Assembly (NCBI GenBank): GCA_002698425.1
Contig: NZXU01000033.1
Coordinates: forward strand, 25,898 to 89,897
Length of the DNA stretch: 64,000 nt
Direction: 5' to 3'
DNA from: Ahrensia sp.
GTDB taxonomy: Bacteria > Pseudomonadota > Alphaproteobacteria > Rhizobiales > Rhizobiaceae
The notes beneath the pieces are model-generated. The model saw only the letters and a list, made by a program, of their open reading frames with translations, had not been told where the DNA came from and ran no database searches. Below are positions 43,558 to 51,624 of this stretch, piece after piece. The stretch's first letter is position 1, and every line of letters starts with the position of its first letter. The position numbers and the translations under genes were made by a program.

Positions 43558-44385
43558 ATGCGAATAGCCGGATATCTCCCGCCGGTCATCGGCGCCGTGC
43601 TCATGGCCATCGTCCTTGCGGCGCCGGCAAGGGCCGAAGAGCGGGTCGACATTGCGCTTGTGCTCGCGGTCGACGTGTCGCGTTCGATGTCGCTTGAGGA
43701 ACTGCGGATCCAGCGCGAAGGCTATGCGGCGGCGATCGCCAGCCCGGAAGTGGTGCGCGCGATCGGGCAGGGGGCCTATCGGCGCATCGCGGTGACGCTG
43801 TTCGAATGGGCCAATAACAGCTATGCCCGCGAGATCGTCGGCTGGACGATCATCGAGAGCCAGGCGGATGCCGATGCGGTCTCGGCGGTGCTGCTTGCGG
43901 ATCACAGCTACGGGCAGCGGCGGACCTCGATCTCGGGCGCGATCAGCCGCGGGGCGGAACTGCTCGCGACCGTGCCCTATGAGGCCGACCGGCACGTGAT
44001 CGACATTTCCGGCGACGGGCCGAACAACCAGGGCATTCCGGTGACCGAGGCGCGCGACGCGGCGATCGCCCAGGGCATCACGATCAACGGCCTGCCGATG
44101 ATGACGCGCGATGGCTTCGCCTCGCAGTTTCATATCGACGATCTGGATCGCTACTACACGAAATGCGTGATCGGCGGGCCCGGCGCCTTCATGGTGCCGG
44201 TCAACGACTGGGAGCAGTTCGCCGAGGCGGTGCGGCGCAAGTTGGTGCTGGAGATTGGTGCGGTGGGGACGCCTGCGCCGAAAGTCATTCCGGCGCAGTT
44301 CGTGCTCGAGGAACCCTATGACTGCCTGATCGGCGAGAAGATCTGGCAGCAGCGGGGCTGGCAGTTCGACGAATTCAATCCGTAG
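43558..44385 (+). CDS. DUF1194 von Willebrand factor A-like secreted protein
   Basis: This 275-residue protein has a signal peptide (cleaved near ARAEERVD) and a vWA-like domain with the MIDAS pattern LAVDVSRSMS near residue 40 and VIDISGDGPNNQG near 145. It matches DUF1194, a family of exported proteins in alphaproteobacteria without a known role. The MIDAS residues suggest metal-dependent protein binding in the periplasm. It is monocistronic. Confidence 0.85.
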   Translation: MRIAGYLPPVIGAVLMAIVLAAPARAEERVDIALVLAVDVSRSMSLEELRIQREGYAAAIASPEVVRAIGQGAYRRIAVTLFEWANNSYAREIVGWTIIESQADADAVSAVLLADHSYGQRRTSISGAISRGAELLATVPYEADRHVIDISGDGPNNQGIPVTEARDAAIAQGITINGLPMMTRDGFASQFHIDDLDRYYTKCVIGGPGAFMVPVNDWEQFAEAVRRKLVLEIGAVGTPAPKVIPAQFVLEEPYDCLIGEKIWQQRGWQFDEFNP

Positions 44386-44414
44386 GGCGGGTGCGGGTCA
44401 GTCTCGTCTTCCTC

Positions 44415-44571
44415 CGTCATTCCGGGGCCGCTTTGCGGAACCCGGAATCCAGAGCCGTGCGGTGGGCACTCCTGCCTGTTGATCGATGCCGGCTTTGGGC
44501 GGAGATCCAGCGTTTGTCTGGGAACTCTCAGGTCTGGATTCCGGGTTGCGCGATGCGCCCCCGGAATGACG
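44415..44571. repeat. Long inverted repeat, dispersed palindromic element type
   Basis: Two 39-bp arms (44415-44453 and 44533-44571) are complementary over their outer 13 bases (CGTCATTCCGGGG) and inner part (ACCCGGAATCCAGA), with mismatches only in the centre of the arms. Each arm also folds on itself (TTCCGGG with CCCGGAA). It fills the space between two genes that converge and looks like a mobile intergenic palindrome rather than a plain terminator. Confidence 0.85.
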
Positions 44572-44582
44572 GCTGGTGTTGA

Positions 44583-45581
44583 TCAGGCCACCAGAAGCTG
44601 CTTGCGGTCGGCGCGTTCCTGCTGCGGCGACTTGTTGTAGACCTCGCGGTAGCATTTCGAGAAATGCGAGGCGGAGACGAAGCCGCAGGCGATCGCCACT
44701 TCCACGACCGGCATGGAGGACTGGATCAGGAGGTGGCGGGCGCGGTCGAGCCGGATCTCCAGATAATAGCGCGCCGGCGAACGGCCCATCTCCTGGCGGA
44801 ACAGGCGCTCGATCTGGCGGCGCGACAGGCCGACATGATCGGCGATCTCGACCAGCGACAGCGGCTCCGACAGATTGGCTTCCATCAATTCGATGATGGT
44901 CAGCACCTTCGGGTTTTGCACGCCGAGGCGGGCGCGCAGCGGCAGGCGCTGGCGGTCGGTGGGATTGCGGACGCGGTCGGTCAGGACCATCTCGCAGATA
45001 CGGTTGACGGTGGCGTCATCGAAATCGTCCGAGATGATCGACAGCATCATGTCGAGCGTGGCGGTGCCGCCGGCGCAGGTATAGATGTTGCCGTCGATTT
45101 CGAAGAGGTCGGAATAGACGCTGACCTGCGGAAAGGCTTCCTGGAAGCCGGGCAGGTTTTCCCAATGGATGGCGCAGCGCTTGTCGTTCAGCAGGCCGGC
45201 CGCGCCGAGCGAGTAGGCCGCGGTGCACAGCCCGCCGATCTTGACGCCGCGATTGTATTCCTCGCGCAGCCAGGCCGACAGGGACTTGGTGTGATAGCGC
45301 TCGATATTGAGGCCGCCGCAGACGAACAGGATCGACGGGCGGTGCTGGCCGAGCATCAGCTTGCGCTCTTCCTCGACGGAGGTGTCGACGCGAACCTCGA
45401 CGCCGTTGGAGGCGGTGACCGGTTCGCCCGTCCTAGAGACCAGCCGCCATGTGTAGGCGTCATAGCCGAGAATGCGGTTGGCGCCGCGCAAGGGCTCGAT
45501 CGCCGCGCAAAAGGCGAGCATGGTGAATTCGGGCTGGAGGTAGAAGACCACAGTCCTCTGGAGCGCCGGTGCGTGGGTCAT
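44583..45581 (-). CDS. GlxA-family AraC-type regulator, GbdR-like
   Basis: From the ATG at 45581 this is a 332-residue protein with a DJ-1/GATase1-like sensor domain (about 8-190, with ILFVCGG and GGLCTAAYSLGAAGLLN, in which a catalytic role is not needed) and two AraC helix-turn-helix motifs at the C-terminus (LVEIADHVGLSRRQIERLFR and VVEVAIACGFVSASHFSKCYREV). The layout and sequence are like GbdR, the activator of glycine betaine and dimethylglycine catabolism in Pseudomonas. Its place between the dimethylglycine dehydrogenase-like gene and the corrinoid cluster supports control of methylamine breakdown. The frame is open upstream to 45731, so the start is a choice. Confidence 0.82.
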   Translation of the reverse strand: MTHAPALQRTVVFYLQPEFTMLAFCAAIEPLRGANRILGYDAYTWRLVSRTGEPVTASNGVEVRVDTSVEEERKLMLGQHRPSILFVCGGLNIERYHTKSLSAWLREEYNRGVKIGGLCTAAYSLGAAGLLNDKRCAIHWENLPGFQEAFPQVSVYSDLFEIDGNIYTCAGGTATLDMMLSIISDDFDDATVNRICEMVLTDRVRNPTDRQRLPLRARLGVQNPKVLTIIELMEANLSEPLSLVEIADHVGLSRRQIERLFRQEMGRSPARYYLEIRLDRARHLLIQSSMPVVEVAIACGFVSASHFSKCYREVYNKSPQQERADRKQLLVA

Positions 45582-46020
45582 TCTGCCATCCACATTCGTG
45601 CCGCGCGACGCATCTCGCGGTGTCTTGTTTGCGACAGAAAAACAGTCATTGACTGTCCGGTCAATAGCGCTTTTCGACGAGGCGGGGGTGTCCCGGCTAA
45701 CGCTGGGGAAGGGGATGGTCTGCGGCGGCATTCAGTCACTCCATGCAATTGGCGTTACACGGAGCAGCCATTTCGCGCCTGTGCCGTTCCAGCGGCGTTT
45801 TGGACACGCCGCAAGGGTGAACGGCCAGCTATTATCAAAGCGTTTCCCGGAGGATTGGGATCAACCGGCAAGACGCTCCCTCATGGGCGGCTCGATCGAC
45901 GGCCTATGCGCTTTCGCATGGCTTGCGGGCTAAGCGAAATGCGAAGCGGGGGCGTCTGTTTGCGACGCGGCGGGGCGTCGCAGGCAAAACAGGGACGAAA
46001 TCGGCGCTCGGACTTTCCCG
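45582..46020. other. Intergenic region between the GbdR-like and RACo-like genes
   Basis: No gene is supported here; the two short open frames have unnatural arginine/serine-rich composition. It must hold the promoter of the GbdR-like gene. The inverted repeat ACAGTCA-T-TGACTGT at 45642-45656, about 60 bases before that gene, is a possible regulator site. Confidence 0.6.
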
Positions 46021-48060
46021 TCAGCCGCGTGCGCGGCGTCCGCCCTCGCGCCGGCGCCGTCCGCCGCCACGGCCGTCATCATTGGCGGCAAGCGTCTTGC
46101 GCTCGGGCAGGGTGACGGCTTTTGCCAGTTCAGGGAAGGGGTCTTCCTTGTTCGGCAGCGCCATGGCGGCGACGAAATGATCCTGGAATTTCGGCTCCAG
46201 CGCGGTCTCGATCTTCTCGATTTCGCGCACCGTGCGCTCGATCTCGCGGCGGTAGCCGCGGTTGAGAAGCGCCATGCGTGCGCCGGTTCCCGCCGCGTTG
46301 CCCACCGCCTTGACCTGCTCGAGGTCGCAGTCCGGGATCATGCCGAGCACCATCGCGTATTTCGGATCGATGAAGGAGCCGAATGCGCCGGCGAGGCCGA
46401 TCCGGTCGACGCGGTCGACTTCCATCTTGTCCATCAGCAGCTTGATGCCGGCATAGAGCGCGGCCTTGGCGAGCTGGATCGCGCGAATGTCGTTCTGCGT
46501 GATCGTCAGGCGCGGGCTGCCTTCGTGCAGAACATAGGAGAATGTGCGACCGTTCTCGACGATGCGCGGGGAACGCGCGGCGAGCGCGCCGTCGATGACG
46601 CCGTCCTCGGAGATGATCCCGGCCAGGAACATCTCGGCGACGACCTCGATGATGCCGGAACCGCAGACGCCGGTGACGCTGATCGCCTTGGCGGCCTCGG
46701 CGAAATCGGGTTCGTCCGACCAGGGTTCGATGCCGATGACGCGGAAGCGCGGTTCAAGCGTTTCGGGATCGATGCGGACGCGTTCAATCGCGCCGGGGGC
46801 GGCCCTTTGGCCGCAGGAGATCTCGGCGCCCTCGAAGGCCGGGCCCGTCGGCGAGGATGCGGCGACGACGCGGGTCGAATTGCCCAGCACGATCTCGGCA
46901 TTGGTGCCGACATCGACGAGCAGCATCATCTCGTCCTGACGATGCGGCCCTTCGGTGAGCGTCGCGGCGGCGGCGTCGGCGCCGACATGGCCGGCGATGC
47001 AGGGCAGGATGTAGACGCGCGCGCCCGTGTTGAGCGACAGCCCGATCTCGGACGCCTTGAGGGAGACCGCGCCGGAGACGGCGAGCGCGAAGGGGGCGCC
47101 GCCCAGTTCGGTCGGATCGATGCCGAGGAACAGGTGATGCATGATCGGATTGCCGACGAAGACCGCGTCGAGAATATCCTCGCGGTCGATGCCGCCTTCC
47201 TTGCAGGCCTTGTCGACGAGGTCGCTGATCGCGGTGCGGACAGCGGTCGTCATCGCCTCGCGGCCTTCCGGATTCATCATCACGTAGGAGACGCGGCTCA
47301 TCAGGTCTTCGCCGAAGCGGATCTGCGGGTTCGACGCGCCGGAGGAGGCGATGGTACGGCCCGACAGGAGCGACGAGACATGCAGCGCGATGGTCGTCGA
47401 GCCGATATCGCAGGCGATGCCGTAGGCTTCGTTCTTGAGGCCCGGATAGAGCGCGATCAGATGGGCGAAGCCGCTCTCCTCGTCGCGGTGGATCGCGGCG
47501 GTAACGGCCCATTGGCCTTCGCGCAGGATCTTCTGGACGCGGGGCAGGAGGTATGTGTCGACGAGGAGGTTTTCGAAACCCCAATCCTTCGCGAGCGCGG
47601 CCTTGAGGCGGTCGAGGTCGCCGAGCGGCTTGTGCATGTCGGGTTCCTCGACCTCGACATAGCACATCTGGATGGCGGGGTTGCGCTCAATGACGCGCGT
47701 ATCGGCATCCTTGCGCACGACCTGCGCGTTGATCGCGACATCCTGGGGTACGTCGATGACGAGGTCGCCGAGGATCGTCGCGGAGCAGGAGAGCCGGCGG
47801 CCCGACTTCAGTCCGCGCACCCTGTCGTAGCGCTGTTCCTTCGCGCCGAAGGGCGACAGGTGGTCGTTCGAAGAACTGACGCCGTGCTTGGCGAAATGGC
47901 CTTCCTGCACCTCGATCTGGCAACGCCCGCAGGTGCCGCGGCCGCCGCAGACGCTCTCGACATAGACGCCGAGCTGGCGCGCTGCGTCCAGAACGCTCGT
48001 GCCTTCGGGAAAGCGTCCGCGCTTCCCCGAGGGCATGAAGAGGATGAGGGGATCGGTCAC
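46021..48060 (-). CDS. Corrinoid-protein reductive activator (RACo/DUF4445 ASKHA family)
   Basis: This 679-residue protein has an N-terminal [2Fe-2S] ferredoxin domain (SVCGGRGTCGRC near residue 36-48 and a fourth cysteine near 92) followed by an ASKHA-type ATPase region (GIACDIGSTTIALHV near 216, LLVDVGTNAEIVLG near 378, and GVCGSGIIEV near 465). This is the organisation of RACo-type activators that reduce inactive Co(II) corrinoid proteins to Co(I) using ATP. The start is a GTG at 48060 with weak GGAAACC upstream. The last 19 residues are almost only Arg, Gly and acidic residues (661-679). It is the last gene of the minus-strand corrinoid operon. Confidence 0.87.
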   Translation of the reverse strand: MTDPLILFMPSGKRGRFPEGTSVLDAARQLGVYVESVCGGRGTCGRCQIEVQEGHFAKHGVSSSNDHLSPFGAKEQRYDRVRGLKSGRRLSCSATILGDLVIDVPQDVAINAQVVRKDADTRVIERNPAIQMCYVEVEEPDMHKPLGDLDRLKAALAKDWGFENLLVDTYLLPRVQKILREGQWAVTAAIHRDEESGFAHLIALYPGLKNEAYGIACDIGSTTIALHVSSLLSGRTIASSGASNPQIRFGEDLMSRVSYVMMNPEGREAMTTAVRTAISDLVDKACKEGGIDREDILDAVFVGNPIMHHLFLGIDPTELGGAPFALAVSGAVSLKASEIGLSLNTGARVYILPCIAGHVGADAAAATLTEGPHRQDEMMLLVDVGTNAEIVLGNSTRVVAASSPTGPAFEGAEISCGQRAAPGAIERVRIDPETLEPRFRVIGIEPWSDEPDFAEAAKAISVTGVCGSGIIEVVAEMFLAGIISEDGVIDGALAARSPRIVENGRTFSYVLHEGSPRLTITQNDIRAIQLAKAALYAGIKLLMDKMEVDRVDRIGLAGAFGSFIDPKYAMVLGMIPDCDLEQVKAVGNAAGTGARMALLNRGYRREIERTVREIEKIETALEPKFQDHFVAAMALPNKEDPFPELAKAVTLPERKTLAANDDGRGGGRRRREGGRRARG

Positions 48061-48074
48061 GTTACTGGTTTCCG

Positions 48075-48467
48075 CTATTTTGATCCGCTAACGGAAAGGT
48101 TTGCAGTTATTTGAAATGCAGTAGCTGCAATCATCACCAATACGAATATAATGATGATCCGAACTGCCAAATTATAAATGTGAGAATTTTTGATTAGTTT
48201 TCCACTGCGGTGAATGACGTATGCGGAGAAACTTATGAAAAAGCCATAGCTCAACCTTAGGTATAGTATCCCGAAAATTATTGACGCTGTCGTGAATTGC
48301 AGCTTCAAATCCGGGAAGTTCGTGTTTCGCCAAGTCACAACGCTGAGGGTGAGGCAGAAAATAGACCTAACAAGAATGCCAACGACGTCAGAAATGACTT
48401 TCTCTTCGCTAATGACACGCTTTAGCTGCTCGTCCGATACCTCAAAATCCCTCGGTTCCTCAGGCAA
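48075..48467 (-). CDS. AT-rich small membrane protein, unrecognised
   Basis: This 130-residue reading starts at a TTG (48467) with GAGGG seven bases upstream and only two bases after the stop of the preceding methyltransferase gene. It has a charged N-terminus (PEEPRDFEVSDEQLKRVISE) and three hydrophobic segments at about 28-46, 57-86 and 98-122. I recognise no family. Its base composition is far more AT-rich than everything around it, with ATA/ATT/AAT codons rare elsewhere in the window. It sits between the methyl-THF methyltransferase and activator genes of the corrinoid operon. It may be a recent insertion or a foreign gene; it could also be non-functional. Confidence 0.55.
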   Translation of the reverse strand: MPEEPRDFEVSDEQLKRVISEEKVISDVVGILVRSIFCLTLSVVTWRNTNFPDLKLQFTTASIIFGILYLRLSYGFFISFSAYVIHRSGKLIKNSHIYNLAVRIIIIFVLVMIAATAFQITANLSVSGSK

Positions 48468-48469
48468 TA

Positions 48470-49558
48470 TTACGCCCTCGCGCGCCGTGCCTCGCGTCCG
48501 CCAGCACCGCGGCGGCCGCGCGCGCCTGCGGGGGCTGCATCGGGATCGCGGTTGAAGGCGATCCAAGCGCCGCCGCCGGCATCCTGGTTGAGCAGGAAGT
48601 TGGCCGCGCGGATCGCTTCCATTTCCTTGCCGGCGCGCGGCTTGGTGGAGCCTAGGCCGAAGAGTTTGCAGAAGGTCTCGTCATCCATTTCCGGCGGCAG
48701 GATGATGCCGGCGGCTTCGACTTCAGCCTTCTTCTCGGCGATCTTCTTCGGCCCGACCGGCAGCGCGACCGGGTTCATGATGGCTGACGTCATGCCGGCG
48801 GCGTAGGCCATCGGCAGAAAGGCATTGTTGATGCCGTGGCGGTTCGGAAGGCCAAAGGAGATGTTGGACGCACCGCAAGTGGTGTTGACGCCCAGCTCCT
48901 CGCGGAGCCGGCGGACCAGCGTGAAGACCTGGTGTCCCGCGGTCGCCATCGCACCGATCGGCATGACCAGCGGATCGACGACGATGTCATGCGCCTTGAT
49001 GCCGAAATCGGCGGCGCGCTCGACGATCTTCTTGGCGACGGCAAAGCGGACGTCAGGATCTTCGGAAATCCCGGTATCGTCATTGGAGATCGCGACGACC
49101 GGCACATCATATTTCTTGACCAGCGGCAGGACCTTTTCCAGCCGCTCTTCCTCGCCGGTGACGGAATTCAGCAGGGGACGGCCCTTGGCGGCCTGAAGAC
49201 CGGCCTCGAGCGCGCCCGGCACGGAGGAATCGATGCAGAGAGGGCAATCGGTCACGGCCTGCACAACCTCGATGAGCTGCGGCATCAGCATCGGCTCGAC
49301 GAAGTTGTTGTCCGCATAACGCGGATCCTCGGCCATCTTGTTGGAGAAGACCGCGCCCGAGTTGATATCGAGCACCGTGGCGCCGGCGGCCACCTGCGCG
49401 ATCGCATCGGCCTCGACGCGCGTGAAATCGCCCCGCTCCAGTTCCTCGTTGAGCACCTTGCGGCCGGTCGGGTTGATGCGCTCGCCGATGACGCAGAAGG
49501 GCTGGTCGAAACCGATGACGGTTTCGCGCGTGGCGGAGGCGACGACGGTGCGGGTCAT
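48470..49558 (-). CDS. Methyltetrahydrofolate:corrinoid methyltransferase (dihydropteroate-synthase fold)
   Basis: This 362-residue protein has the pterin-binding barrel of MetH/AcsE/MtgA: CVIGERINPTGRKVL near residue 22, VLDINSGAVF near 62, CIDSSVPGALEAGL near 108, LNSVTGEEER near 130, the DIVVDPLVMPIG strand near 195 and TTCGASNISFGLPNRHGIN near 228. It moves a methyl between a corrinoid protein and tetrahydrofolate; in a betaine demethylation system it works towards methyl-THF. The last 20 residues are Arg/Gly/Ala-rich (about 343-362). It is followed immediately by the AT-rich small gene. Confidence 0.88.
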   Translation of the reverse strand: MTRTVVASATRETVIGFDQPFCVIGERINPTGRKVLNEELERGDFTRVEADAIAQVAAGATVLDINSGAVFSNKMAEDPRYADNNFVEPMLMPQLIEVVQAVTDCPLCIDSSVPGALEAGLQAAKGRPLLNSVTGEEERLEKVLPLVKKYDVPVVAISNDDTGISEDPDVRFAVAKKIVERAADFGIKAHDIVVDPLVMPIGAMATAGHQVFTLVRRLREELGVNTTCGASNISFGLPNRHGINNAFLPMAYAAGMTSAIMNPVALPVGPKKIAEKKAEVEAAGIILPPEMDDETFCKLFGLGSTKPRAGKEMEAIRAANFLLNQDAGGGAWIAFNRDPDAAPAGARGRRGAGGREARRARA

Positions 49559-49571
49559 TATGCAGTGATTC

Positions 49572-50477
49572 CTACGATTTGGAGTTCATAGAAGGATATA
49601 AAGATGTCTTTATATCCCATGTGCCGCGTTCTTCAAGCCACCCGGCGGCTTTTTTGATGCCGCCGAAGGGGAAGACGTGAACCTGGCGGATCGCGGTCTG
49701 CGGATTGTCCTGCCAGTGTTTCTCGATCGGGCCGACCACGCCTTCCGGCGAGTGGCTGGTGGCGAGCGTCGCCAGAGAGCGGGTGCGCTTCTTGAAGAAG
49801 TCGAGCGAATTGCCGACGCCGCACATCGCCGCATATTTGACCAGCGTGGTGATCTTGGCCGGGCCGGCGACGCCGAGATGGACCGGCATGTCGATGCCGT
49901 GCGCGCGCAGGCCTTCCGCCCATTTGATGAATTTCTCGCCGTCGAAGCCGAATTGCGTGACGATGCGGACCTTGGCGCCGGTGCGTTCGCCGAAGCCTTT
50001 CTTCAGGCGCAGCGCCTCGACCGCGACCTCCTCGGAGAAATCGGGGCTGCTTTCCGGGTGGCCGGCGACGCCGACATGGGTGATGCCGTATTTGTCGAGG
50101 AAACCGGTTTCCAGCACTTCCATCGACGACGAAAAGTCGCCGGCATGTTTTTCCAGTCCGCCGCCGATGACCAGGATGTCATGGACGCCGGCTTCCTGGG
50201 TGGTCGCCTTGATGCGGTCCTCCAGCGCGGCCTTCGTCGACAGGCGGCGGGAGGCGAAATGCGGCACGGCGGTGTAGCCGAGATCGGTGACGCGTTTCGC
50301 GGCGGCGACCAGCGTCTCGGTCGGATCGGTGCCGATATCGGTGATGTAGACACGTACGCCGGCCGGGAAGAGGCCTGGCAGGTCGGGGGATTCGACCGCC
50401 TGTTTCGGCGAGATCTCGATGGAGGCCGGAATGTGTTTCGGCCGGCTGTCCGCGGTGTCCATGCCAATCGTGTTCAT
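49572..50477 (-). CDS. 5,10-methylenetetrahydrofolate reductase homologue (second of two)
   Basis: This 301-residue MetF-family protein shows VYITDIGTDP, PHFASRRL, ILVIGGGLEKHAGDFSSS, the VAGHPESSPD motif, TQFGFDGEKFIKWAE and HLGVAGPAKITTLVKYA, the flavin- and folate-binding pattern of methylene-THF reductase. The ATG at 50477 is eight bases after AAGGAG; a GTG at 50486 overlaps the previous stop. In the corrinoid cluster it probably oxidises the methyl-THF made by the neighbouring methyltransferase. It is a paralogue of the protein encoded at 6428. Confidence 0.85.
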   Translation of the reverse strand: MNTIGMDTADSRPKHIPASIEISPKQAVESPDLPGLFPAGVRVYITDIGTDPTETLVAAAKRVTDLGYTAVPHFASRRLSTKAALEDRIKATTQEAGVHDILVIGGGLEKHAGDFSSSMEVLETGFLDKYGITHVGVAGHPESSPDFSEEVAVEALRLKKGFGERTGAKVRIVTQFGFDGEKFIKWAEGLRAHGIDMPVHLGVAGPAKITTLVKYAAMCGVGNSLDFFKKRTRSLATLATSHSPEGVVGPIEKHWQDNPQTAIRQVHVFPFGGIKKAAGWLEERGTWDIKTSLYPSMNSKS

Positions 50478-50482
50478 TGCGC

Positions 50483-50785
50483 TCACTCCTTCTCAAAGCC
50501 TTCGTTCTTCACGAGGGCGACCAGCCGCTCCTTCGTGTAGTTCGCTTCGATCTCGGCGGCGGCCTTGTCGGCTTCCGCTTCCAGATCGTCGCTGACGGCG
50601 ACCGGATCGGCCTTGCGCCACTCGGCGAGATAGGCGTCGCTGTCGCGCGCTCCCACCCGCATGGCGCACATGTCGATCGCCTCGGTGAAGCGAAGCGTCA
50701 ATTCGCGCTTCGCGGTCTCACGCCGCTTTCGAATGATAACCTGTGCGGGGATGTCGCGCCAAAAGACGATGATCCGGTCTGCCAT
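50483..50785 (-). CDS. 'Virulence factor' family small protein
   Basis: From the ATG at 50785, seven bases after AGGAG, this is a 100-residue protein starting MADRIIVFWRDIPAQVIIRK, the hallmark of the small family named virulence factor (PF13769). It is helical and charged, with no cysteine pair or signal peptide. The name gives no real function. In this place it is the first gene of a tight operon with MetF, the methyl-THF methyltransferase and the activator, so it probably belongs to the corrinoid pathway. Confidence 0.75.
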   Translation of the reverse strand: MADRIIVFWRDIPAQVIIRKRRETAKRELTLRFTEAIDMCAMRVGARDSDAYLAEWRKADPVAVSDDLEAEADKAAAEIEANYTKERLVALVKNEGFEKE

Positions 50786-50889
50786 GGCGTTTCTCCTGTC
50801 GGTTGCCAGCAATGCAGTATGCCACGGCGCGCGGCTTGTTGGACGGCGACGCGCGGCAATTCAAAAACGACAGGGAAGATATGGCGCGA

Positions 50890-51540
50890 TCAGAGCAGCC
50901 AGGAATGGGCGAAGGCGTGGGCGACGAGGACCACGCCGACCATGATGCAGATCGCCACGACGCCGGTGATGGTGCCGACGGCGAGCCAGAAGCCGTCACG
51001 TTCGGAAAGCGCGACGCCGCAGATGAAGCAGGCGAGCGCCGGCAGCCAGTTGCCGAAGGGGATCGGAATGACCACGGCGATCGCGAAGATCAGCGTGATG
51101 ATGCCGACGACCTTCTCCGCCGCCTTGGCGCTGGGAAAGGGCCAGTAGCGGGGGCGCACCCAGTTTTCCATGCGCCGCAGGAAGGGAATCAGCCAGGTGG
51201 TCATGCGGTGGAACGCCTTCTGGCTGAGCGACCGCTTCAGGAAGAAGCGCGGCAGCCAGACGGTCGGGTAGCCGAACACCATCTGGAAGGCGACGAGGAC
51301 GATCGGCACGCCGAGCAGGACCGTCGAGCCCGGCGGGAAGGGCAGCAGATTGATGCCGGCGGTGAAGACCAGGAATGTCGCGAAGGAGCGGTCGGCAAGC
51401 GCATTGCGGATGCGCCGCACGGTGACCTTGCCGCGTTCTTCCTGCGCGAGTTCGTAAAGGACCTGCGACAGGGGGCGCGGATGGCAATAGGATCCCGTTG
51501 CCTCAACCGGTTCGAACTGTTCCGGAACTTGCTGCAACAT
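50890..51540 (-). CDS. exoD: ExoD-family membrane protein
   Basis: This 216-residue protein has the ExoD layout: a soluble N-terminus with LSQVLYELAQEERGKVTVRRIRNALADRS, then hydrophobic segments around residues 55-90, 140-165 and 185-212. ExoD affects exopolysaccharide production and alkali tolerance in rhizobia. Its start has only a weak ribosome site. It interrupts the corrinoid genes on the same strand and does not appear related to them. Confidence 0.85.
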   Translation of the reverse strand: MLQQVPEQFEPVEATGSYCHPRPLSQVLYELAQEERGKVTVRRIRNALADRSFATFLVFTAGINLLPFPPGSTVLLGVPIVLVAFQMVFGYPTVWLPRFFLKRSLSQKAFHRMTTWLIPFLRRMENWVRPRYWPFPSAKAAEKVVGIITLIFAIAVVIPIPFGNWLPALACFICGVALSERDGFWLAVGTITGVVAICIMVGVVLVAHAFAHSWLL

Positions 51541-51624
51541 GGTTGTCCACTGGCCCCCGATCGGCGCTGATGACGCAATGATACGTCAAGATGATGACAT
51601 AGCGGTCAAATGCGACGATTTGGT

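Noticed and set aside
45598..46180. Short plus-strand frames between the GbdR-like gene and the activator gene
   Set aside because: Composition is Arg/Ser-rich with no start signal or similarity, and the second overlaps the activator gene end.
50483..50785. Pathogenicity role implied by the family name 'virulence factor'
   Set aside because: The name is historical; the gene lies in a C1 operon and nothing else in the window suggests virulence.
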